From NCBI GenBank assembly GCA_022704925.1, contig JAKJFK010000112.1, positions 1-5,912 on the forward strand: DNA of 5,912 nucleotides, written 5' to 3'. A model generated the notes under the pieces. That model was not told the origin of the DNA. It did not search any database and worked only from the letters and a program-made list of their open reading frames with translations. The first letter of the stretch is position 1; every line of letters starts with the position of its first letter. This document shows positions 1 through 5,021 of the stretch, in pieces. The stretch comes from a candidate division TA06 bacterium. GTDB taxonomy: Bacteria; Ratteibacteria; UBA8468; MWAK01. The position numbers were made by a program, and so were the translations under genes.

Positions 1-927
1 GTTGCCCGCCGGGCCGAAACCGATCTGGGCCTGAAGTACCGGCCGGAGCAGGTGGTTGTCTCCTGCGGTTCCAAGCATACGCTTTATAACCTTTTCCAGG
101 TTCTGCTGGACCCGGGCGACGAGGTGCTGATCCCGGTGCCCTACTGGACGAGTTACCCGGAGATGGTGAAACTGGCCGGGGGCGTCCCGGTGCCGGTCGA
201 AGCCGGCGGCGGGTTCCGGGTGCGGCCGGCGGACCTCGAGGCGCGCCGGACGGCGCGCACCCGGGCCCTGATCCTGAACAGCCCGAACAACCCGTCCGGC
301 GAGGTTTACCCGGCCGAGGAGCTGGCCGGGATCGCCGACTGGCTGGTCCGGAACGACCTGCTGGTCATTTCCGACGACGCCTACCAGCACTTCCTTTACG
401 ACGGCCGCACCTTTACCAGCATCGCCTCCTTTCCCGGCCTCCCGGAGCGGACACTGGTGGTGGGGGCCGCTTCCAAGACCTACGCCATGACCGGCTGGCG
501 CATCGGCTGGTTCCTGGGCCCGGAGCCGATCGCCGAGGCGGTGGCCCGGCTTCAGGACCAGTCCACCTCGAACCCGAGTTCGCTCTCCCAGCGGGCGGCA
601 CTGGCCGCCCTGGACGGCGGCCAGGAGCCGGTCTTCCGGATGCGGGAGGCCTTCCAGCGGCGCCGGGACGCCCTCATGAAAGGGCTGGCCGCGGTCAAGT
701 CGATCCGATACCCTTTTCCGGCCGGGGCCTTTTACCTTTTCTTCACCCACCCCTCGATCACCGATTCGGTCGAGACGGCGGGCCGGATCCTGGCCGAGAA
801 GCAGGTTGCCCTGGTCCCCGGCCGCGCCTTCGGGATGGAGCCGTACCTGCGCCTCTCTTACGCGGTGGCTGACCAGGTGCTTGAGGAGGCGGTCCGGCGG
901 CTGGTGGATTTCTTCCGGGCCGCCTGA
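1..927 (+). CDS. Class I PLP-dependent aminotransferase (aspartate aminotransferase-like), 5'-truncated by the window edge
   Basis: A cytoplasmic fold-type I PLP enzyme that moves an amino group between an amino acid and a 2-oxo acid. The frame is open from base 1, so the GTG at 52 is internal. The visible part is 308 residues; the family is usually about 390-400, so roughly 85-90 N-terminal residues are missing. Visible landmarks, numbered from base 1, are: the cofactor-phosphate loop CGSKHTLYN (22-30) followed by DPGDEV and PYWTSYPE, NSPNNPSG (93-100), the PLP-pyridine Asp in ISDDAY (D125, Y128), the Schiff-base lysine K159 in SKTYAMTGWRIGW with phosphate-binding R167, and the substrate-carboxylate Arg R284 in LRLSYA. 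The pattern SNPSSLSQRAALAAL is typical of the bacterial/thermophile AspC (I-gamma) subgroup. It is the first visible gene of a + strand run, 25 nt before the next gene. All expected catalytic residues are present. The exact substrate (aspartate, aromatic or other) cannot be read from the sequence. Confidence 0.95.
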   Translation, partial: VARRAETDLGLKYRPEQVVVSCGSKHTLYNLFQVLLDPGDEVLIPVPYWTSYPEMVKLAGGVPVPVEAGGGFRVRPADLEARRTARTRALILNSPNNPSGEVYPAEELAGIADWLVRNDLLVISDDAYQHFLYDGRTFTSIASFPGLPERTLVVGAASKTYAMTGWRIGWFLGPEPIAEAVARLQDQSTSNPSSLSQRAALAALDGGQEPVFRMREAFQRRRDALMKGLAAVKSIRYPFPAGAFYLFFTHPSITDSVETAGRILAEKQVALVPGRAFGMEPYLRLSYAVADQVLEEAVRRLVDFFRAA

Positions 928-941
928 GCCGAACCCGGGTC

Positions 942-946
942 TGAGG
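942..946 (+). promoter_or_regulatory. Ribosome-binding site for the 953 gene
   Basis: TGAGG lies 6 nt before ATG 953. It decides the start: the same frame stays open upstream to an ATG at 806, but that would overlap the aminotransferase by about 120 nt and would put the signal peptide inside the protein. Confidence 0.7.
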
Positions 947-952
947 ATAAAA

Positions 953-1783
953 ATGCGCGCACTGAGACGGGCGTCCGGACTGGCCGGCCTGCTGGCCTTG
1001 CTGCTGCTGTCGGTTCCGCTGCGGGCCGAGGCGCCGATCCTGCTCCGCTACCGGTTCACCCCGGGGCAGGTCCTGCGCTACGGCATGGAGGTGCGGGCCA
1101 ACGCCCGGCTGGGTTCGACCGCCCTGCCGCCCTACGTGCTGGAGCAGGATTACGGAATCGAACTGGAGGTCCTCTCGGTGGAACCGAACGGAGCGGCCCG
1201 GATCGAGATCCGTCAGAAGCTGCAGCGAAACCGGGTTCTGCTCAGCCGCCAGGAGCTCCCGGTGGCCGCGCCCGAGGTTTCGACGACCCGGTTCCAGCTT
1301 CGGGTCGAACCGAACGGGAGCGGTTTTGTGCCCCTGGGCAGCTCGATCCCGGGTTCCCAGACGGCGGCGGCCGCCTGGCTGCTCTTCCCGGCCTTTCCCG
1401 AGCGGCCGATGGCGGCCGGGCATTCCTGGACCACCATTCACGAAACCGCCCTGTCGGTGGCGGGCGGATCGGTGTCCTCCCGTTACAACGCGCGTTATAC
1501 TTACGACGGCCCGGATCGGCAGACGGTGCCCGGCAGCGCCCGGGTGGCCGCCGAAGTGAAGTTGCGGATACCGACCCCCGGCCACGCCGATAAACAGCGG
1601 CCGGCGACGATAACCGGTTCCGGCGAAGGCCACGGCTGCCTGTATTTTCGAGAGGGGCGGCTGGTCTACGGGACGCTGGAAGGAACCAGCGCCACCGACT
1701 CCCGGCTGCCGCTGGCCGGCGGCGCCGGCTTTTCCCTGCCGCTGGACACCACCTTTACCGCCCGGCTGCGGCTGATCTCCTGA
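953..1783 (+). CDS. Secreted beta-rich protein of unknown function (resembles DUF6263-type proteins)
   Basis: A 276-residue exported protein whose function I do not recognise. Residues 1-25 form a Sec signal peptide: a basic start (MRALRR), a leucine-rich core at about 10-20, and likely cleavage after A25 (LRA/EA). There is no lipobox cysteine, so it should be released or periplasmic. The mature part is a run of alternating hydrophobic/polar strands. It opens with LRYRFTPGQVLRYGMEV, and later has a W-x-T motif near the middle (HSWTTIHE) and an extended GEGHGCLYF segment ending in a final beta strand. The opening 'L-x-Y-x-F-x-x-G-x-x-x-x-Y' and the overall build recall DUF6263-type secreted proteins, a resemblance made from memory. 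The start is set by the signal peptide and the TGAGG site 6 nt upstream. The gene sits 25 nt after the aminotransferase and 9 nt before the permease, so it is probably co-transcribed with both. Confidence 0.85.
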   Translation: MRALRRASGLAGLLALLLLSVPLRAEAPILLRYRFTPGQVLRYGMEVRANARLGSTALPPYVLEQDYGIELEVLSVEPNGAARIEIRQKLQRNRVLLSRQELPVAAPEVSTTRFQLRVEPNGSGFVPLGSSIPGSQTAAAAWLLFPAFPERPMAAGHSWTTIHETALSVAGGSVSSRYNARYTYDGPDRQTVPGSARVAAEVKLRIPTPGHADKQRPATITGSGEGHGCLYFREGRLVYGTLEGTSATDSRLPLAGGAGFSLPLDTTFTARLRLIS

Positions 1784-1785
1784 GG
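1781..1785 (+). promoter_or_regulatory. Ribosome-binding site overlapping the upstream stop codon
   Basis: TGAGG contains the TGA stop of the secreted-protein gene and lies 7 nt before ATG 1793. This layout favours translational coupling of the permease to the gene before it. Confidence 0.6.
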
Positions 1786-1792
1786 CCGGAAG

Positions 1793-2755
1793 ATGCTTCG
1801 TTACGCGGGCCGGCGCTTGCTGCACCTGGTGCCGCTCCTGCTGGGCATGACCTTTATCTCCTTCCTGGTCATGCAGCTGGCCCCGGGCGATTACTTCACC
1901 CGCCTGTCGCTGGATCCCCAGGTTTCGGCGGAAACCCTGGCCGCACTGCGGCGCCAGTTCGGCCTGGACGCCAGCCCGGTGATCCAGTACCTGAAATGGC
2001 TCCGGAATCTGGCCACCCTGAACCTCGGGGTTTCCTTCGTTTACCACATCCCGGTGGCCACCCTCATCCGCCAGCGCCTCTTCAACACCCTCCAGCTTTC
2101 CCTGGCCACGATGCTGCTTACCTGGCTGATCAGCGTGCCGCTGGGCATTCTGGCCGCCAACCGGGCCGGCCGGACCGCGGACCGGGCGCTTTCGGCGGCC
2201 GCCTTCGTCAGCATCTCGCTGCCCTCCTTCTTCCTGGCCCTGCTGGCCCTGGTCTGGGCGGCCCGGACCGGCTTCTTTCCGCTGGGCGGCAGCGAATCCA
2301 TCTTCGCGGCGGAACTGGGGCCGGGTCTGCGGGTGCTGGATCGGCTCTGGCACCTGGCGCTGCCGGCCCTGGTCCTTACGGCGGCCGGGTTCGGCGGCCT
2401 CTTCCGGGTGGCCCGCGCCAATTACCGCGAGGCCCTTTCGGCCCCGTTCGTGACCGCCCTCCGGGGGCGGGGGCTGCCGGAGTCGCGGGTGCGGGTTCAC
2501 GTTCTGCGCAACAGCCTGAACCCGCTGATCACGCTGCTGGGATACGAACTTTCGGGGCTTATTTCGGGGGTGGCCCTGGTGGAGGTTATCCTGGCCTGGC
2601 CCGGGCTGGGCCAGACGATGCTTACCGCGGTGATGAGCCAGGATCTTTACGTGGTGATGGCCGCCCTTTTCTTCGGCGGCCTGCTGCTGATCGCGGGAAA
2701 CCTGGCGGCCGACCTGCTCCTGGCGCTGAACGACCCGCGCATCCGGCTCGACTGA
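1793..2755 (+). CDS. ABC transporter permease, DppB/OppB family (peptide/nickel-type importer)
   Basis: An inner-membrane permease subunit, 320 residues, full length for the family (about 305-340). It starts in the typical way (MLRYAGRRLLHLVPLLLGMTFISF) with the first membrane helix at about 9-29, followed by the usual soluble stretch with APGD (30-33) and LRRQFGLD (52-59). Further helices lie at about 99-121, 134-156, 188-206, 243-267 and 287-312. The cytoplasmic EAA-type coupling loop, which contacts the ATPase, runs from about 211 to 245 (YREALSAPF, RGRGLPESR, VLRNSLNPLI). The family-specific VEVILAWPGLGQ (263-274) and C-terminal LNDPRIRLD are intact. Such a subunit normally pairs with a DppC-type permease, one or two ATPases and a binding protein that imports peptides, nickel or sugars. 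None of these is downstream, because the next gene runs convergently. The substrate cannot be told. The close coupling to a secreted protein and an aminotransferase might mean amino acid or peptide use, but this is inference. Confidence 0.95.
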   Translation: MLRYAGRRLLHLVPLLLGMTFISFLVMQLAPGDYFTRLSLDPQVSAETLAALRRQFGLDASPVIQYLKWLRNLATLNLGVSFVYHIPVATLIRQRLFNTLQLSLATMLLTWLISVPLGILAANRAGRTADRALSAAAFVSISLPSFFLALLALVWAARTGFFPLGGSESIFAAELGPGLRVLDRLWHLALPALVLTAAGFGGLFRVARANYREALSAPFVTALRGRGLPESRVRVHVLRNSLNPLITLLGYELSGLISGVALVEVILAWPGLGQTMLTAVMSQDLYVVMAALFFGGLLLIAGNLAADLLLALNDPRIRLD

Positions 2756-2757
2756 AC

Positions 2758-2773
2758 GCCGGCGGGCGCCGGC
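2758..2773. terminator. Possible bidirectional terminator hairpin between convergent genes
   Basis: A perfect 7-bp inverted repeat, GCCGGCG at 2758-2764 and CGCCGGC at 2767-2773, fills almost all of the 19-nt gap between the permease and the reductase. Its place between convergent genes suits a terminator for both. There is no T-run on either side and the 2-nt loop would open to 4 nt in practice. GCCGGC words are frequent in this GC-rich DNA, so chance is possible. Confidence 0.4.
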
Positions 2774-2774
2774 A

Positions 2775-3902
2775 TCAGCCCCGGCCGAGGCGGCGGTGGG
2801 TTTCCTTCAGGCGGGCTCGGATGGGGATCCGCTGGGGGCAGCGGGGTTCGCAGAGGCCGCAGTCCCGGCAGGCGTCGGCGCTGGCCGGGGTCGGCCGGCC
2901 CTCGTTGTCGGTGCGCTGCTGGAGCCGGCGGTACTGGGCCTCGGCCCCTTCCTGGAGGCCGAAGATGTCGGCCAGGATGTAGGCTTCGAAGTTGACCGGA
3001 ATCGCCACCCCGTGCGGACAGGGAAGGCAGTAACCGCAGCCGGTACAGTAAAGGTCGGCCAGCCGCTGGAAGCGGTTGAGCATTTCCAGCATCTGCTTCC
3101 GTTCCCCGGGCGTCAGCGGTTCGCCGCGCCCGGCGGTCCGAACGTTCTCCTCGACCTGGGCCACCGAGTACATTCCGGAGAGGGCCACGGTGACGTCGGG
3201 GTTGTCAAGCACGAACCGGAGGGCGATTTCGGCATTGCTGGCCGCGTCGGGAAGGAGCCGGGCCACCGACTCCGAAGGACAGGCCAGCCGGCCGCCGGCC
3301 ACCGGACCCATGACGATGACACCCAGGCCCCGTTTGGCGGCCAGTTTAATCACCGGGGCGTTCTGGGGAAAGAGCAGGTTGTACTGGAGGGTGACAAGCT
3401 CGAACTCGCCGGTTTTGACCAACTCTTCCATGTTGGCCGGCGTGTCGTGGCAGGAGAAGCCGAAGTGGCGGATCAGCCCTTCCTTGCGGGCGCGGCGGAT
3501 TTCGTCCCAGGGGCCGCCCGGGACGGACATCGGGCCCCGGAAGGCTTCGTAGCTCAGGGCGTGGATATGATAGCAGTCGATCGCCGGAACCTCGAGCCGG
3601 CGGAGCGACTGGTCGAGGTTACGGCGCCAGTCCGGTCCGGAGTCGCCTTGGTAATGGTTCTTGGTTGAAATGACCACCGGTTTCTTCCACCCTTTCAGGC
3701 AGCGGCCGAGCAGGGATTCGCTCTCGTCCTTCAGGTAGAAAACGGCCGCGTCAAAGTAATTCACGCCCAGCTCCAGGGCGCGCCTTACCACCGCTTCGGC
3801 CTCTTCCACCTGAACCCGGCCGTCGGCCATGGGCAGGCGCATCGTGCCCAGGCCCAGCCGCGACACCTTAAGGCCGGTCCTTCCCAGATCCCGGTATTTC
3901 AT
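2775..3902 (-). CDS. Aldo/keto reductase with C-terminal double [4Fe-4S] ferredoxin-like domain
   Basis: A 375-residue cytoplasmic oxidoreductase. Residues 1-280 form the aldo/keto reductase barrel, beginning with the usual YRDLGRTGLKVSRLGLGT. The catalytic tetrad is complete: D51 and Y56 (NYFDAAVFY), K81 (STKNH) and H114 (YHIHAL). GFSCHD (148-153), QYNLL (173-177), GPVAGGRL (199-206) and SGMYSVAQVEENV (242-254) are the expected barrel and NAD(P)-binding segments. Two cysteine clusters follow: C286/C289/C292/C295 followed by P296, then C345/C348/C351/C355 followed by P356. These should hold two [4Fe-4S] clusters, as in the large family of ferredoxin-fused reductases of anaerobes. The fusion suggests electron exchange with iron-sulfur partners as well as a nicotinamide cofactor; the substrate is unknown. 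ATG 3902 is the only possible start: an in-frame TAA lies at 3914-3912 with no other start codon after it. No Shine-Dalgarno sequence precedes it. The gene diverges from the YchF-like gene across 81 nt. Confidence 0.95.
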   Translation of the reverse strand: MKYRDLGRTGLKVSRLGLGTMRLPMADGRVQVEEAEAVVRRALELGVNYFDAAVFYLKDESESLLGRCLKGWKKPVVISTKNHYQGDSGPDWRRNLDQSLRRLEVPAIDCYHIHALSYEAFRGPMSVPGGPWDEIRRARKEGLIRHFGFSCHDTPANMEELVKTGEFELVTLQYNLLFPQNAPVIKLAAKRGLGVIVMGPVAGGRLACPSESVARLLPDAASNAEIALRFVLDNPDVTVALSGMYSVAQVEENVRTAGRGEPLTPGERKQMLEMLNRFQRLADLYCTGCGYCLPCPHGVAIPVNFEAYILADIFGLQEGAEAQYRRLQQRTDNEGRPTPASADACRDCGLCEPRCPQRIPIRARLKETHRRLGRG

Positions 3903-3908
3903 AGAAAA

Positions 3909-3917
3909 ATTTTACCA
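3909..3917 (-). promoter_or_regulatory. Extended -10 promoter of the aldo/keto reductase (likely leaderless)
   Basis: Read on the - strand, TGG-TAAAAT (3917 to 3909) matches an extended -10 element: a TGn motif plus a hexamer one base off TATAAT. No good -35 lies at 16-18 nt, which is common for extended -10 promoters. Six bases separate the hexamer from A3902, so transcription should start at or next to the A of the start codon, giving an mRNA with no leader. The in-frame TAA (3914-3912) is inside the -10 box. Confidence 0.5.
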
Positions 3918-3919
3918 CG

Positions 3920-3954
3920 GGTGTCAAGATCCGGACCGCGCCAGTGTTGACACC
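3920..3954. repeat. 8-bp perfect inverted repeat in the divergent control region, candidate operator
   Basis: GGTGTCAA at 3920-3927 and TTGACACC at 3947-3954 are exact inverted copies with a 19-nt gap (centres 27 bp apart). The right arm contains the whole -35 of the rightward promoter. The left arm lies 3 bp upstream of the leftward extended -10 motif. A dimeric regulator bound here could act on both genes. The right arm is also part of a smaller near-palindrome, GTGT-TG-ACAC (3944-3953). The left arm contains a TTGACA on the - strand, but the only hexamer at a proper distance overlaps the reductase start codon, so I favour a binding site over a -35. No regulator gene is in the window. Confidence 0.4.
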
Positions 3955-3975
3955 GAAGGAATAGATGGCTATCAT
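3947..3975 (+). promoter_or_regulatory. Sigma70-type promoter of the YchF-like gene (likely leaderless)
   Basis: A perfect -35 TTGACA (3947-3952), a 17-nt spacer and -10 TATCAT (3970-3975, one base off TATAAT) make this the best promoter visible in the window. The expected transcription start is at 3981-3984 and the start codon is ATG 3984, so the mRNA should have a leader of 0 to 3 nt. The last base of the -10 box begins an in-frame TAG stop (3975-3977), and no start codon lies between it and the ATG. Confidence 0.7.
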
Positions 3976-3983
3976 AGTTAACG

Positions 3984-4949
3984 ATGAAGACGGCAATCTT
4001 CGGTTTTTCCGGCGCCGGCAAGACGGCCCTCTCGGCGCGGCTGGCCGGCAAGCGGGTCGAGAGTTTCGACCCTTACCAGCCGGCCGCCCTGGCGGTGAAA
4101 CTGGCCGACCGGCGCCTGGCAAGACTGCGCGAGATCGTGAAGCCGGCCAAGCTGACCCCGCCGGAAGTCCTGCTGCTGGATTTCAAGGGACCGGCCCGGG
4201 CCGCCGGCATTGAGGAGAAGGTCTTGGCCGGCCTGCTTGAGGCCGACGTGATCATCCTGGTCCTGGATGGTTTTTCGGCCGGGGCCAATCCGGCCGCCGA
4301 CCTGGAGTCGCTGCTGCTGGAATTTGTCTTCCGCGACGCCGATCGGGTCGCCTCCATCATCGAGCGGCGCCGGACCGAACAGGCCGCCGGCCGCCGGCGG
4401 GCCAACCCGGTCGAGGATGAGGCCCTGAAGCGGGCCGCCGAACACCTGGCCGGGGAACGGCCGCTTTACCGGCTGGAAAGGGGGCCGGCCGACGCCGCCT
4501 TCCTGGCGGCGCTGGGCCTGATCAGCGACCGGAAGTTTTTCCTGTTGCTCAACGGCCCGTCCGCTGATCCCGCCCTGGCCGGTGCGGCCGAACGGCTTCA
4601 GCTGGACGCCTTCCGGCTCGACCTGGCCGGAGACGGTCCGCCGGACGAGGCGGTGGCCGAGTTCTGGGCGACCTTCCTGGACCGGGTCGGCCTGATCACT
4701 TTTTACACCGCCGGCGAGAAGGAGACCCGGGCCTGGCTGCTGCCCCGCGGGGCGACGGCCCTGGCCGCGGCCGGGCAGATACACACCGACATCGCCCGGG
4801 GTTTCATTCGGGCCGAGGTGGTCAACTTCACGGAGTTTGACCGGCTGGGCGGTTACGGCGCCTGCCGCCAGCACGGCGCGCTCCGGCTGGAAGGCAAGGA
4901 GTATCCGGTGGTCGACGGGGACCTGCTCCATATCCGCTGCTCAACCTGA
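3984..4949 (+). CDS. Divergent YchF/OLA1-like P-loop NTPase with C-terminal DUF933 (TGS-like) domain
   Basis: A 321-residue cytoplasmic protein, clearly related to the YchF/OLA1 nucleotide- and ribosome-binding ATPases but shorter (YchF is about 363). The Walker A loop is GFSGAGKT (7-14), right after the start. RLARLREIVKPAKLTPP (44-60) then DFKG (66-69) matches the YchF stretch before its Walker B/G3 motif, and ADVIILVLDGF follows. A short charged helical segment (about 118-160) replaces the longer YchF coiled coil. The C-terminal domain (about 238-320) is strongly YchF-like: TRAWLLPRGATA, AAGQIHTDIARGFIRAEV, then LRLEGKEYPVVDGDLLHIR. Odd points: the YchF loop NVGKS is GAGKT, the YchF NVDE base-recognition motif reads NGPS (190-193), and the switch region after DFKG is shortened. 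It is therefore probably a paralogue with altered nucleotide use, not the housekeeping YchF. ATG 3984 is the first possible start, and no Shine-Dalgarno sequence precedes it. The secreted HEAT protein gene follows 72 nt later. Confidence 0.88.
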   Translation: MKTAIFGFSGAGKTALSARLAGKRVESFDPYQPAALAVKLADRRLARLREIVKPAKLTPPEVLLLDFKGPARAAGIEEKVLAGLLEADVIILVLDGFSAGANPAADLESLLLEFVFRDADRVASIIERRRTEQAAGRRRANPVEDEALKRAAEHLAGERPLYRLERGPADAAFLAALGLISDRKFFLLLNGPSADPALAGAAERLQLDAFRLDLAGDGPPDEAVAEFWATFLDRVGLITFYTAGEKETRAWLLPRGATALAAAGQIHTDIARGFIRAEVVNFTEFDRLGGYGACRQHGALRLEGKEYPVVDGDLLHIRCST

Positions 4950-4954
4950 GACCG

Positions 4955-4987
4955 GCCCGGCCGGCTTCGATAAACGCCCGGCCGGCC
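4955..4987. repeat. GC-rich paired repeat between the YchF-like and HEAT genes, possible attenuating hairpin
   Basis: GCCCGGCCGGC occurs twice, at 4955-4965 and 4976-4986. Its CCGGCCGG core is self-complementary, so the copies can also pair as a stem of about 7-8 bp with a 13-15 nt loop. It starts 5 nt after the stop of the YchF-like gene. No T-run follows and no convincing promoter lies between it and the next gene, so it may only reduce read-through or protect the mRNA end. The simple GC composition makes it weak evidence. Confidence 0.35.
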
Positions 4988-5008
4988 CGGAAGAACAGAA
5001 TAGACGGC

Positions 5009-5016
5009 GGGAGGAA
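5009..5016 (+). promoter_or_regulatory. Strong ribosome-binding site of the HEAT-protein gene
   Basis: GGGAGGAA includes GGAGG (5010-5014), 7 nt before ATG 5022. It is close to the ideal anti-Shine-Dalgarno match and contrasts with the missing sites before the two divergent genes at 3902 and 3984. Confidence 0.75.
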
Positions 5017-5021
5017 CGAAA

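Noticed and set aside
806-952. An N-terminal extension of the secreted protein from ATG 806.
   Set aside because: It would overlap the aminotransferase by about 120 nt and bury the signal peptide. ATG 953 has its own ribosome-binding site and starts directly at the signal peptide.
758-2500. A 580-codon open frame on the - strand antisense to the aminotransferase end, the secreted protein and the permease.
   Set aside because: The predicted protein is a low-complexity mix of Gly, Gln, Arg and Pro with no recognisable domain. It crosses three real + strand genes with clear families, and is a usual by-product of GC-rich coding sequence.
1996-2982. A 328-codon + strand frame shifted relative to the permease.
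   Set aside because: It is Gly/Pro/Arg-rich nonsense overlapping an intact DppB-type permease and running into the convergent reductase.
3899-3927. A - strand promoter made of TTGACA (3927-3922) and TATGAA (3903-3898, spacer 18).
   Set aside because: The -10 would include the reductase start codon, so transcripts would begin inside the gene, yet the protein N-terminus matches the family from this ATG. The extended -10 at 3917-3909 fits better, and TTGACA is more likely part of the inverted repeat.
3978-4931. A 317-codon - strand frame antisense to the YchF-like gene.
   Set aside because: Composition is Gln/Gly/Arg-rich without domains, while the + strand frame has Walker A and DUF933 motifs. 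It is a shadow of the real gene.
4950-5021. An own promoter for the HEAT-protein gene in the 72-nt gap.
   Set aside because: TTCGAT (4966-4971) has no acceptable -10 at 16-18 nt, and the AT-richer stretch before the ribosome-binding site lacks a matching -35. Read-through from the YchF-like gene is simpler.
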